Source: a virus
Reading direction: 5' to 3' (one strand)
IMG/VR virus record: IMGVR_UViG_3300023184_007611
Location: 1-64,000 of that record
DNA length: 64,000 nt
Made by a program: the position numbers and the translations under genes. The first letter of the stretch is position 1, and each line of letters begins with the position of its first letter. Positions 16,622 to 24,977 of the stretch are shown one piece after another. The notes beneath the pieces are model-generated. The model saw only the letters and a program-made list of their open reading frames with translations, was not told the origin of the DNA and ran no database searches.

Positions 16622-17203
16622 GTGGATTTAGAAAAAACATATCAAGAAAAGTTTGGGAAAGAGACTGGTGTTAGGTCATTAGGATGGAGTAATGAACACA
16701 CTCAGAAAATAAGATTTAAGATATTGATGGAAATATCTGGATTGGAGATCACGGATAGTGTTTTGGATGTTGGTTGTGGTCATGGTGATTTGAGCTATCA
16801 TTTTGATGATTATCTTGGAATTGATTTGCGAAATTCTGCCATCATTACCGCTAAGCAAAAGTATGAGGATAAATGGAAGGGCTTGTTTCAAGGGAATTTC
16901 TTAAATCAATCTGTGTTTGAAACTGAAGGCGAATTTGATTGGTGTTTTGCATCTGGAATTTTTGCGTTTAAAGATAATTGGGAAGAAATAACACAAAATA
17001 CAATTCAGAAAATGTTTAGCTTATGCAAAAAAGGAATTGCTTTCAATTTGCTTTCTGATTCTTGTGAGAACAAAGATGTTGATATGAAACATTGTACAAC
17101 AGATGATGTTTCATTTTTGATGAAATTAATTACTGAAAAGTATGTAATAAGGAATGATTACTTACCAAATGATCTTACTGTTTACGCCTATAAGATTAAT
17201 TAA
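16622..17203 (+). CDS. SAM-dependent methyltransferase
   Basis: A 193-residue protein with a GTG start and AGGAAA ahead of it. Motif I is VLDVGCGHGDLSYHF (about 47-61), followed by DYLGIDLRNSAI as the acidic end of strand 2, and FDWCFASGIFAF as motif IV. This is a compact Methyltransf_25/31-like enzyme. It converges with a GT2-like gene, overlapping by 4 nt at the 3' ends. The substrate is unknown; the surrounding loci favour sugar or small-molecule methylation. Confidence 0.8.
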   Translation: MDLEKTYQEKFGKETGVRSLGWSNEHTQKIRFKILMEISGLEITDSVLDVGCGHGDLSYHFDDYLGIDLRNSAIITAKQKYEDKWKGLFQGNFLNQSVFETEGEFDWCFASGIFAFKDNWEEITQNTIQKMFSLCKKGIAFNLLSDSCENKDVDMKHCTTDDVSFLMKLITEKYVIRNDYLPNDLTVYAYKIN

Positions 17204-17961
17204 ATTAAAACATTTAATTTAATCAACCTTTCAATTGTTTTATTAATATTAACTGTATTTAATTTATTTACATTATTAAAATTAAACCATAAAGCATTTT
17301 TTGGATCAGTAAAATCATTTGTCATATATGGTTTTTGACCAATGTAACAATTTATTCCATTTGCTATACGCATAAAGTTAAACCAAATATCATCACCAGT
17401 TTCACAACATTCTGTGTAAATTTTTCTTTTAAAAATAATATCTTTTGTTTTATTAAAAAATTTAGGATGATACAAGACACCTGCTTTTCCAACATGGAAA
17501 TTAAATAGACTATTATTTGTTAAACTTGCTCTTATATCATAATCTATTTTATTTTCATTATTTTCCATCATTGTAAATCCTCTATAAGATATACAACAAT
17601 TTTTTTCTTTGTAATCATTAACATAATTTTCTATTAATGAAGGGTGATATTCAGTATCGTCATCTATTGTTATAATTAAACAATCTTCTTCTAATTTTTT
17701 TTTCAACAAAGGCAATAGTTTTCTATATGGACCTATGTTTTTACACCATTTGATTTTAAAAAGTTCATTTTTTTTTAAAAAAACACTTAAGTCCGCTTTG
17801 ATTATTTTGTTTTTAAAGCCTTCGTCTAAAAGATAAGGTTCTTCAGATAAATAAATTATGCATTGGCTTGGCTTTAATGTTTGTTTTTTTATGCTTTTTA
17901 ATGTTTTCAAAAGAATATTTTGATTTTGAAATATACTAGTTAAAGATATGTATATTTTCAT
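17200..17961 (-). CDS. GT2-like glycosyltransferase
   Basis: A 253-residue GT-A fold protein. The N-terminal ISLTSIFQNQNILLKTLKSI is the nucleotide-binding start, and LIITIDDDTEYHP (DDD at 100-102) is the metal-binding DxD motif. ETGDDIWFNFMRIA at about 200 fits the acceptor/catalytic ED region. It overlaps the methyltransferase upstream by 4 nt (ATGA), so a transferase and methylase act from one transcript. The acceptor is unknown. Confidence 0.75.
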   Translation of the reverse strand: MKIYISLTSIFQNQNILLKTLKSIKKQTLKPSQCIIYLSEEPYLLDEGFKNKIIKADLSVFLKKNELFKIKWCKNIGPYRKLLPLLKKKLEEDCLIITIDDDTEYHPSLIENYVNDYKEKNCCISYRGFTMMENNENKIDYDIRASLTNNSLFNFHVGKAGVLYHPKFFNKTKDIIFKRKIYTECCETGDDIWFNFMRIANGINCYIGQKPYMTNDFTDPKNALWFNFNNVNKLNTVNINKTIERLIKLNVLI

Positions 17962-18569
17962 AATACCTCTAAAAATCTATGTTTATATTTTTCACATTCT
18001 ACTTTAGAGAAAACATATTCTTTCACAGCTTTTTCATGTATGTAAAATTCACACAAATTATTTATATCTTGCAAATTTGTATCATCCATAATGATTACGC
18101 TTTTTGAATTGCATAAGCTTAAGCAAAAATTCAAATCTTTTTCTGCTTGTTTTACATTGTGATCTCCATCTATATGGATTATATCGAATTTTAATTTCAT
18201 TTCAATTAATTCTGGCAATGCTATTGTTGAGTTTTTTAATATAAGTTTTATATTTTTGTAATCCTTGCATATTTGCTTGTAACATGGTATTACATAAGAG
18301 TGACTATTTATGTCTATACAAGTCATGTTTATTTCTGGATCAATTATTTTCATTAGCAATGTCGAGAAACCAGCATTGAATCCTATTTCTAATATATTTT
18401 TAGGTTTAAGTAATTCTATAAGATTTACAATGTTTTTTTGCTTGTAAAACATTGCAGGTTCTTTTGTTTTTTTTAAATGACTAGAGTAAAAATTACCTTC
18501 AAGAGGATCATTAATTAAATTAAGTAAGTTTTTTTCTATGTATTCTTGCCAAGTATTTATAAAATTCAT
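17958..18569 (-). CDS. Class I SAM methyltransferase (Methyltransf_24-like)
   Basis: A 203-residue protein. ILEIGFNAGFSTLLMK (about 58-73) is motif I, CIDINSHSYVIP motif II, and FDIIHIDGDHNVKQAEKDL (129-147) the characteristic HIDGDH of cephalosporin hydroxylase/Methyltransf_24 relatives, ending with VIIMDDT. These enzymes methylate sugars or small metabolites, often metal-dependently. It is coupled to the GT2 gene downstream. Upstream sequence has TATAAG eight bases from ATG rather than a clear Shine-Dalgarno. Confidence 0.8.
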   Translation of the reverse strand: MNFINTWQEYIEKNLLNLINDPLEGNFYSSHLKKTKEPAMFYKQKNIVNLIELLKPKNILEIGFNAGFSTLLMKIIDPEINMTCIDINSHSYVIPCYKQICKDYKNIKLILKNSTIALPELIEMKLKFDIIHIDGDHNVKQAEKDLNFCLSLCNSKSVIIMDDTNLQDINNLCEFYIHEKAVKEYVFSKVECEKYKHRFLEVL

Positions 18570-18584
18570 ATAATTTTCTTATAA

Positions 18585-18923
18585 TTAGCAGCGACATTTC
18601 CAAACCCTTAAAGCTGCATTAATTTTGCTATTTGGGTCATTAGCAGTTTCTGCTGATGTATTTTTCTTTTTGTGACCGCACATTCTGGCACAGAATGATT
18701 TTCTTCTTGCTTTTGTTTTTTTTGACATTTTATCAACGCCACCTTTTTTTTCGGCTTCACGCTTAGTTTCTATTCCTGCGTGGATACCTAATTTTTTGGC
18801 GTAGGATGGTTTGAGTCCACCTTCTGGATGGTTTTTTTCTTTGTTGAAATTTTTGAATGGTTTTTTAGTTTCATCCAACATTTCAGGATCACGATTTTGC
18901 AGCCATTCTTTAAAGTTTTGCAT
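18585..18923 (-). CDS. DUF6321-like protein with FKxWL N-terminal peptide
   Basis: A 112-residue, very basic protein. The C-terminal part (KKTKARRKSFCARMCGHKKK ... INAALRVWKCRC) matches a phage family I know as DUF6321, with conserved CARMCG and the final W-x-C. The N-terminus MQNFKEWLQNRDPE is the FKxWL-type peptide shared by several unrelated proteins in this window. Lysine/arginine content suggests nucleic-acid contact. A TATAAATA box lies 2 nt before the ATG. Likely a virion-packaged DNA-associated protein (inference). Confidence 0.65.
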   Translation of the reverse strand: MQNFKEWLQNRDPEMLDETKKPFKNFNKEKNHPEGGLKPSYAKKLGIHAGIETKREAEKKGGVDKMSKKTKARRKSFCARMCGHKKKNTSAETANDPNSKINAALRVWKCRC

Positions 18924-18925
18924 AA

Positions 18926-18933
18926 TATTTATA
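18926..18933 (-). promoter_or_regulatory. TATAAATA box directly before the ATG
   Basis: Read on the minus strand TATAAATA ends 2 nt from the start codon at 18923. It equals the T4 late-promoter consensus, and no Shine-Dalgarno sequence is present. See the finding on leaderless-type starts. Confidence 0.4.
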
Positions 18934-18974
18934 TATATTAAAACAATGTAATTTTAATACAAATAAGGTTTGAA

Positions 18975-19715
18975 ATGTTAATTTCTTATTGTACAACATG
19001 TTGCAACAGATTATGGCAATTAGCTTTATCTTTACCAGATAATTTTAAAAGATTAAATAAAAACGAAGAATTAATATTAGTAAATTATGGAAGTACAGAT
19101 AATTTAACTCGTTACATAGAATCAAGTTATGTATGTAGAAAATTAATGGATAAAAATATATTTAAATACATAGATGTTTTAGATGTAAGTAAATATCATT
19201 GTTCAAAAGCAAAAAACATAGCACATAGATTTGCAAGTGGTAAATTTTTAATTAATCTTGATGCTGACAATACTAATTATCTAATTAATAAAAGCATTTT
19301 AAGTACTAAAAATAGAAATAAAGCATTGGTTCATTTATGTTCAAATGTTTATCCAAATGGAACTTATGGAAAGATATGCATACCTAAACATATTTTTTAT
19401 AAATTAGGAGGATACGATGAGTCTCTTCTTCCAACTGCGTACCAAGATGGAGATATCATGGAAAGAGCAAGAGCTATGAATTTTGAAATTATTAGCAAGC
19501 CAATATTAGTAGATGCAATACCAAATACAATGGAAGAAAAAGTTAATCAAACAGGATTAAAAGATTGGGGTGAATGCTGGCATGCTAATAAAGCTAAATC
19601 AGATTTTAATATTTCAAAAAATAATCTAATTGCAAATAAAGATACTGGATGGGGATATGCAAAAGCAAGAATAAATTTTGGAGAATTGCAAGAATTCAAA
19701 GAAATATTTCCATAA
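18975..19715 (+). CDS. GT2-like glycosyltransferase
   Basis: A 246-residue GT-A protein. ISYCTTCCNRLWQLALSLP at the start resembles the nucleotide-sugar-binding strand of GT2 enzymes with the CNR/NR motif; INLDADNTNYL (about 92-102) is the DxD motif. GGYDESLLPTAYQDGDIMERAR is the galactosyltransferase-like C-terminal motif (GGYDE ... DxD). Similar to N-terminal galactosyltransferase-type GT2/GT7 C-domains. Divergent from the DUF6321 gene across a 51-bp spacer. Confidence 0.75.
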   Translation: MLISYCTTCCNRLWQLALSLPDNFKRLNKNEELILVNYGSTDNLTRYIESSYVCRKLMDKNIFKYIDVLDVSKYHCSKAKNIAHRFASGKFLINLDADNTNYLINKSILSTKNRNKALVHLCSNVYPNGTYGKICIPKHIFYKLGGYDESLLPTAYQDGDIMERARAMNFEIISKPILVDAIPNTMEEKVNQTGLKDWGECWHANKAKSDFNISKNNLIANKDTGWGYAKARINFGELQEFKEIFP

Positions 19716-19747
19716 TATTACAAGTTTTAAATAAGTATAATTTATGT

Positions 19748-19755
19748 TATAATAA
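19748..19755 (+). promoter_or_regulatory. TATAATAA box of the GNAT remnant
   Basis: TATAATAA with four bases to the remnant's ATG, the same spacing as at the intact GNAT gene (20984-20991). The box was copied together with the gene start. Confidence 0.4.
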
Positions 19756-19759
19756 AAAT

Positions 19760-19828
19760 ATGATTAGACATGCAAAATCAGAAGATTTTGATTACCATGG
19801 TTTGAATGCGGTTTATATGGTGAAATAA
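19760..19828 (+). pseudogene. Internally deleted copy of the GNAT gene at 20996
   Basis: A 22-codon in-frame ORF: its first 11 codons (MIRHAKSEDFD) match the start of the acetyltransferase at 20996 (MIRYAKPEDFD) and its last codons (YHGLNAVYMVK) match the end of that protein (YYGLNAVYMVKT). About 127 internal codons are missing. The upstream TATA box and the downstream ATGAAAAAGTCT, which equals the start of the sulfotransferase gene following the intact copy, are also retained. It is a collapsed duplicate of the GNAT-sulfotransferase locus. Confidence 0.85.
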
Positions 19829-19831
19829 TGA

Positions 19832-19867
19832 AAAAGTCTTGAATGCTAATAGACATTCAAGACTTTT
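19832..19867. terminator. Bidirectional rho-independent terminator
   Basis: AAAAGTCTTGAATG (19832-19845), an 8-nt loop, then CATTCAAGACTTTT (19854-19867): a perfect 14-bp stem with A/T ends on both sides. It separates the plus-strand remnant from the minus-strand small gene at 19877. Part of the stem reuses the relic of the sulfotransferase start. Confidence 0.8.
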
Positions 19868-19876
19868 GATAATTGA

Positions 19877-20053
19877 CTAAGAAAGTTTTTTCAGTTCTTC
19901 AATAGCCTTATCAAGCAAGGCTTGTTTCTTGAAGCTGAGTTTTGTGATAGATCCGTCTTCGTTTTTGCCAGATACCCTGTAACTGACATTGATATCGTTT
20001 AAAATAACATCAAATTGATCAACCTTGCTGGTTGGTACATCTAGTATAAACAT
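19877..20053 (-). CDS. 58-residue hypothetical protein
   Basis: ATG at 20053, preceded by AAGGAG, stop TAG at 19877-19879. It encodes a beta-strand-rich first half (MFILDVPTSKVDQFDVILN) and a C-terminal helix (KKQALLDKAIEELKKL). Size and composition suggest a small structural or binding protein. It is the downstream partner of the gene at 20069 (15-nt gap). No recognised family. Confidence 0.6.
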   Translation of the reverse strand: MFILDVPTSKVDQFDVILNDINVSYRVSGKNEDGSITKLSFKKQALLDKAIEELKKLS

Positions 20054-20068
20054 TGTTTTCTCCTTGAA

Positions 20069-20929
20069 TTAAGAATTTAAAATAGATCTTAGAAGGTGAT
20101 TCCAACCACCATCATCACCGCCAAGAGGCAGTGCGTTATACCAATCCCAACCAAGAACATAAACAAAGCCATCACCATATGGCATCTTGGCTACAACTGT
20201 TTGATTGGCTCCATCTCCAGTATAGATGCTTACAGAATTAACTGGAAGGGTAGTTGTGTCGAGTGAATCAGTTGCACTCAAATCAGGAAGGTTAGCACTT
20301 TCATCTGGGAAAAGAATAGCTCCAGCCTCAGTAATATCAATAGGCTCAGATACTCCATTTGTTTCAAGTGACCACCCGAACAGTTCATTCAAGACATCTA
20401 TTACATCGCCATTATCTGGCTCAAACATGATGAGAGTTCCGCCACCATCGACAAAATTGGTGATTGCATTTCTAGCATCAGAGGTTAACGATGGAAGGAG
20501 ATCGTTTTCTTCAAGTTCTGGAATAATGAGCTTATCCATGTTGTCAAGATATGAAAATGTTTTGCCATCAATATCCGTGAATTTTTTATATACAATTCCA
20601 GATTCATCAAACATGGCAATTAAATTGCTTGCTTCGTGAGAACTAAAGGTTGTTTCTTCAACATAGTCAACAAAGTTGTCATTGACGAATATGTAGTTAT
20701 CACCAATGGTCTTGGTAATTCCCAGAACATCACCAAGTCTTTGTGGTTTTGAGTTGAAGGTGGTTCCATCTATAAGTTTTAGAGTTTTGGTATTTCCATA
20801 TCCGTCTACAGTTGTAATGTAACCAGTTCTCTGAATTGAGTTACTATTTAGCAAAGAAGTGTCGAGTGATCCTTCTCCGCCCTCGTTTGGTGTATTTGTT
20901 GGACTTAATTCTAATTTGTAGTTTAGCAT
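20069..20929 (-). CDS. Hypothetical protein with a ThuA/GATase-like core
   Basis: A 286-residue protein; the ATG at 20929 is chosen for its AAGGAAG ribosome site, longer readings have no start signal. Residues 1-100 form a beta-rich N-terminal domain. Residues 150-286 look like a Rossmann-type class I amidotransferase/ThuA-like fold: TNFVDGGGTLIMFEPDN and GDGFVYVLGWDWYNALP, ending in WNHLLRSIL. No catalytic Cys is visible, so it may be a structural relative. Acidic composition (many Asp/Glu) differs from neighbours. Possibly a virion protein; function unknown. Confidence 0.5.
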   Translation of the reverse strand: MLNYKLELSPTNTPNEGGEGSLDTSLLNSNSIQRTGYITTVDGYGNTKTLKLIDGTTFNSKPQRLGDVLGITKTIGDNYIFVNDNFVDYVEETTFSSHEASNLIAMFDESGIVYKKFTDIDGKTFSYLDNMDKLIIPELEENDLLPSLTSDARNAITNFVDGGGTLIMFEPDNGDVIDVLNELFGWSLETNGVSEPIDITEAGAILFPDESANLPDLSATDSLDTTTLPVNSVSIYTGDGANQTVVAKMPYGDGFVYVLGWDWYNALPLGGDDGGWNHLLRSILNS

Positions 20930-20983
20930 AGTTCTTCCTTTACATAATTTAAAGTTTCTGCATATCAATATATATAAACAAGC

Positions 20984-20991
20984 TATAATAA
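20984..20991 (+). promoter_or_regulatory. TATAATAA box before the GNAT gene
   Basis: TATAATAA with four bases to ATG 20996; TATAAT to ATG is six bases, the usual -10 to start-site distance. No Shine-Dalgarno sequence lies between, so the transcript would be leaderless. Confidence 0.5.
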
Positions 20992-20995
20992 ATTT

Positions 20996-21448
20996 ATGAT
21001 TAGATATGCAAAACCAGAAGATTTTGATTTTATAGATCACATTGGAACAAGTAGTTATCCCGATAATTACTATGAGGGAAGTGAATCTTTTCGTTCTAAG
21101 ATATTGGGATATCCAGAAGGTTGTTTCGTTTGTGAGATCAACAAGGAAATAGTAGGATATATTATTTCTTTTCCTTATACTTTATGGGAATATTACCCAA
21201 TAAACGAGAATTATAAAAAAGTCGAAGATCCTGATTGTCATTACATTCATGATCTTTGTGTAGAAAAGACACATCGAGGAAAGGGATATGGAATTGCTTT
21301 GGTTGATCAAGTTTTAAGAATAAAATCAAATCCAAAAGTTCTTATGTCTGTTCTTGAATCTGAAAACTTTTGGAATAAGTTTGGATTTAAAAATCAAAAA
21401 ACGATTGATTATTATGGTTTAAATGCAGTTTACATGGTGAAAACATGA
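20996..21448 (+). CDS. GNAT-family N-acetyltransferase
   Basis: A 150-residue GNAT protein. IHDLCVEKTHRGKGYGIALVDQVL (here split) carries the acetyl-CoA pyrophosphate loop R-G-K-G-Y-G, preceded by the beta4 strand VGYIISFPYT and followed by VLESENFWNKFGFK typical of motif B. It overlaps the sulfotransferase by 4 nt (ATGA), hinting that acetylation and sulfation act on the same glycan or metabolite. A collapsed copy of this pair lies 1.2 kb upstream. Confidence 0.85.
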   Translation: MIRYAKPEDFDFIDHIGTSSYPDNYYEGSESFRSKILGYPEGCFVCEINKEIVGYIISFPYTLWEYYPINENYKKVEDPDCHYIHDLCVEKTHRGKGYGIALVDQVLRIKSNPKVLMSVLESENFWNKFGFKNQKTIDYYGLNAVYMVKT

Positions 21449-22239
21449 AAAAATCTATATTTTTCCTTAGTGGGTTGCCAAGAAGTGGATCAACGCTACT
21501 TGGTTCTATTTTAGGTCAAAATTCAAAAATAACAGTTACACCAACAAGTCCTTTGCTGGACTTATTATGCTTGAATAACGAGGCTTTTTCTAAATTGAAC
21601 TCTAATTACACTTTTGATGTAGAAAGCGTATCTAATGGTGTTTATGGAGCTATAATTGATTCCTATTATAATCAATTTAAAACGGATATAGTATTTGATA
21701 AGCATAGAGGCTGGCCAAGAAACATAATTCCAGCAAAAATGTTTGTAAGTTCCAATCCAAAGATAATTTGTACTATCAGACCAATTAGCGAAGTTATAAC
21801 ATCGTATATAAAATTGATTATAAACAACAAGCAAGAAGATAATTTCGTTGATAACACATTGAGAAGTAAAAGATTACATATTAGCACAGAAAATAGAGCA
21901 AAGGTATTATGGGAAGAATATATTTCCGATCCATATCAAAGCACCATTCATGGAATAAAAAATCATCCAGAATGTTTGCATTTGGTTAAATATGACGATT
22001 TGGTAAAAAGCCCAATTGAAACAATGGAAAAGATATATGATTTCATTGGTTTAGATGAATATAAAAATTACAACTTCAATAATATTGATAATGTTTGTGC
22101 AGAAACTAAAGATAAAGCATGGGGCTTAGATAATCTTCATAATATCAGAAGTAAATTAGAAAAAACTAGTACAAATCCCAAAGAAATTTTGGGAGAATAT
22201 TTAACAAATTATTATAATAAATTTAACATTAACATTTAA
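21445..22239 (+). CDS. Sulfotransferase
   Basis: A 264-residue protein. FLSGLPRSGSTLLGSILG (7-24) is the 5'-phosphosulfate-binding loop of PAPS-dependent sulfotransferases. The second PAPS contact is in ICTIRPISEVITSY, and the C-terminal HLVKYDDLVKSPIETMEKI matches the family's late conserved region (YEDLV). Sulfotransferases of this type sulfate glycans or tyrosines. A second, frameshifted Sulfotransfer_2-type gene lies at 60.7 kb. Confidence 0.85.
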   Translation: MKKSIFFLSGLPRSGSTLLGSILGQNSKITVTPTSPLLDLLCLNNEAFSKLNSNYTFDVESVSNGVYGAIIDSYYNQFKTDIVFDKHRGWPRNIIPAKMFVSSNPKIICTIRPISEVITSYIKLIINNKQEDNFVDNTLRSKRLHISTENRAKVLWEEYISDPYQSTIHGIKNHPECLHLVKYDDLVKSPIETMEKIYDFIGLDEYKNYNFNNIDNVCAETKDKAWGLDNLHNIRSKLEKTSTNPKEILGEYLTNYYNKFNINI

Positions 22240-22249
22240 AGGTTTAAAA

Positions 22250-22642
22250 ATGAGTATTATAGAAAACTTCCAATTATATTTGATTAGAAATAAAAAATTA
22301 ACAGAGCTTGACAATCAATGGAAAAATCTATTGAATTCTGGATGGAATTCTGGCCAAGGTTTTAGTATTGGCATATCTGCAAATGATATTGCATTATTAT
22401 CTGGAGCTTATGCATTGGCAAAGGAAGCTTATAATTTAGGATTACCTTTGCCAAAAATAATTGCAATTGATGATTCTATAATAACTTTTAATTCTCTGCA
22501 AGAAATGACAGCATTGATGTTGAATTATGGGAATGCAAGATCAATACTAGCAAGTTCATTTGCCACTAAAAGAAAAGCAATTCAAAATGCTGTAGTGTTA
22601 GAAGAATTAATAGCAATTGATACAAACTTGTCTATTGTTTAA
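22250..22642 (+). CDS. DUF4376-like / tail-fibre-assembly-like protein
   Basis: A 130-residue helical protein. The segment ISANDIALLSGAYALAKEA plus SLQEMTALMLNYGNARSILA and the closing FATKRKAIQNAVVLEEL resembles the DUF4376 domain found in phage tail-fibre and assembly proteins. In that domain a helix pair is followed by a Y-G-x-A-R turn. The match is by pattern only. It overlaps the 3' end of the minus-strand gene by 11 nt. Confidence 0.4.
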   Translation: MSIIENFQLYLIRNKKLTELDNQWKNLLNSGWNSGQGFSIGISANDIALLSGAYALAKEAYNLGLPLPKIIAIDDSIITFNSLQEMTALMLNYGNARSILASSFATKRKAIQNAVVLEELIAIDTNLSIV

Positions 22643-24977
22643 GTTTATCTTTTAAATAACCAAGGTTCTTTAAAATTCTATCTTTTTGATTTTCTGGTAT
22701 TTTAGTTAATAATTTTTCAGTTATTTCGTATCCTTCTTTATAATGTCCAGTCCAATAACTTGAAATACTATATTCATCATCTCTGCCATAATCCCATATC
22801 CAATTTTCTGAAAATAATCCAATTTTATTTACAGGCATTGACAATGCATATGTTGCTAACATGAACGCTTGATTGTTTCTATTATTTTTTCTGCAAAAAC
22901 TAATTGCACCATGAAGTGCTTCAATTCTTTCTGGACAAATTTCATGTGCTCTTAAATAACTTTGAACAATATCATCTTCTGGATATTCAAGTTGTTCTTT
23001 TAATTTTGCAACTTGATATAAAGAAATATAAACTTCTTGATTCCAAAGTCCTAATTTAGATCTTTGATTATACCAATAAATTGCTTTTTCTTTTTCAAGC
23101 GAATCACGATAAGATTGAGCAAGATAAAATGTATATCTAGAAATCATAAATGGATCAATTTCAGTTTTTAAAGCTTCTTCAAGTAATGCACTATCATGTT
23201 GATATTTTTCTATGTTTTGATTTCTTGCAGAATCTTGTAAAGGAATATTACAAACTCTTTTTATAGTATCTCTTGTTTTAATTGGCTCATTACATTCTAA
23301 AAACTCATGTACAACACCTTTGTAATAATAAGGCATATCATTCTTTGTAATTGATGTTCTTGCGTATTCTATATTTCCAAGTTTGCAATTTATATTGTAA
23401 AGATCACAAGTTAAGTTTTCTTTTGTTTTATTAAAGTCAATGTTTTCATCATATATAAGAATTTCATCTGCATCAATCATTAATGCATAGTCAACATCTT
23501 TTATTTTTCTAATAGTTTCTAATGCTAAGCTTCTGTTGTAAGCAAAATTAATCCAAGGCTCACATGTCACCTTACCAGAAATGTTATTGTTTTTACACCA
23601 ATCATTAATAATTTGAATTGTATTATCTGTTGATCCAGTATCTGTAATACAAACATAATCAATTAATGGTTTTACGCTATTTAAGCATCTTTCAATTATT
23701 TTGCTTTCGTTTTTAACGATCATGCATAAGCCAATTTTTTTATTTTTTGAAACTTCAAAATTTAATTCTTTTGTGCCATTAGCTGTTTTTTTTGTTAAAA
23801 CACATTGTTCATCATATTCTTTTAAAGTAAAAGAATGATTATCATTTACGAATTCTTTAATTGCTTTTTCGACACCTTCGCAGTTTTTCCATTTATAATC
23901 ATCGAATAACATTTTTCCATTATCGACCATAATTGGAGCAAAATAATCTAATGTGGCTTTTGTGCCAGCATAAGTATCAGTGTCACTATGAACAAATGAA
24001 AATTTTTCATTTCCTTCGTTAAATGTATTGGGAAAAGTTCCAACTTTATAAACAATGTTATTTTCACCTAATAAATCTTTAACATCATTCAAACCACATG
24101 AGAATTCTCCATTTTTATGAAAATCTATATTAGAATCTGAAAGATCTATTCCTTTAAATGTATCGTAGCAATAATGAGTTTTATGTTTACATAATTCATG
24201 TATTAGCTTAGATGTATGACCTTTATACACTCCAATTTCTGCCGTGTGTCCTTCTAGTTCGAAAGTATCAAGTAACTCTTCGTAGACTATTTTTGTTTTA
24301 TCTAAACCATTGAAGCTATGGTGGCTCATTGAATCCCATATTTCATGAAATGTTTTTTTGTTTTTATCATTCGGTTTTTCTAACATAAACCAATCGTCTG
24401 CTTTAACTTGTTTAATGTAAGTGTATCCTTTGCTTTTTAGTAGATCCTTAATATGTGTTCGCCTTGGCTCTTCATAATTGTGTTCTAAAGAAATGCATCC
24501 AAATTTATACCTATCAAAAGGAAAAGTTCTTAATACTTCTAGTTCTACTCCTTCGATATCAATATTTAAATATTCAATAAAACTAGGTGCATTATTTGCA
24601 TCTAATATTTCATGCAGTAATTGTGTTTTAACCTTGATTATTTTGTCTACATATGGCTCCCATCCAGTATAAGCTGCCGTTCCTTTCTTTCCAAGATAGT
24701 CAGTTATGCCACTGATTTCTGGAGCTTTTGATATTGTAAAATCTAATTCTAAATCTTTTATTCCATGCAATGCAGCTTCAACAACTTTAGAGTTTGGTCT
24801 TCTGTCGAAATTTTTAGGAAATACATCTATACATATGCCATTCCATCCTAATTTTTCAAGTTTGTAAGTATTGCTTATGTGTTCACCATCGCAACATCCA
24901 GCATCGACAAAATATCCTTTTTCATAATGACTTAAAACCCAGTCATCTGCTCCTAATTGACTTATTGTTTCATTCAT
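22632..24977 (-). CDS. Three-domain FkbM methyltransferase / TylF-like methyltransferase / GT2 glycosyltransferase
   Basis: A 781-residue fusion. Residues 1-200: FkbM-type methyltransferase (YFVDAGCCDGEHI near 21, YLNIDIEGVELEVLR near 137). Residues 205-400: TylF/macrocin O-methyltransferase-like domain (AEIGVYKGHTSKLI, HYCYDTFKGID, FVHSDTDTYAGTKATLDYF, MLFDDYKWKNCEGV). Residues 410-560: GT2 glycosyltransferase (GLCMIVKNESKIIERCL, ITDTGSTDNT, ALMIDADEIL with its DxD). The C-terminus to 781 is TPR-like, as in WcaA-type transferases. It overlaps the GT9-like gene upstream by 4 nt. It could elongate a glycan and methylate it in one polypeptide. Confidence 0.85.
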   Translation of the reverse strand: MNETISQLGADDWVLSHYEKGYFVDAGCCDGEHISNTYKLEKLGWNGICIDVFPKNFDRRPNSKVVEAALHGIKDLELDFTISKAPEISGITDYLGKKGTAAYTGWEPYVDKIIKVKTQLLHEILDANNAPSFIEYLNIDIEGVELEVLRTFPFDRYKFGCISLEHNYEEPRRTHIKDLLKSKGYTYIKQVKADDWFMLEKPNDKNKKTFHEIWDSMSHHSFNGLDKTKIVYEELLDTFELEGHTAEIGVYKGHTSKLIHELCKHKTHYCYDTFKGIDLSDSNIDFHKNGEFSCGLNDVKDLLGENNIVYKVGTFPNTFNEGNEKFSFVHSDTDTYAGTKATLDYFAPIMVDNGKMLFDDYKWKNCEGVEKAIKEFVNDNHSFTLKEYDEQCVLTKKTANGTKELNFEVSKNKKIGLCMIVKNESKIIERCLNSVKPLIDYVCITDTGSTDNTIQIINDWCKNNNISGKVTCEPWINFAYNRSLALETIRKIKDVDYALMIDADEILIYDENIDFNKTKENLTCDLYNINCKLGNIEYARTSITKNDMPYYYKGVVHEFLECNEPIKTRDTIKRVCNIPLQDSARNQNIEKYQHDSALLEEALKTEIDPFMISRYTFYLAQSYRDSLEKEKAIYWYNQRSKLGLWNQEVYISLYQVAKLKEQLEYPEDDIVQSYLRAHEICPERIEALHGAISFCRKNNRNNQAFMLATYALSMPVNKIGLFSENWIWDYGRDDEYSISSYWTGHYKEGYEITEKLLTKIPENQKDRILKNLGYLKDKLKQ

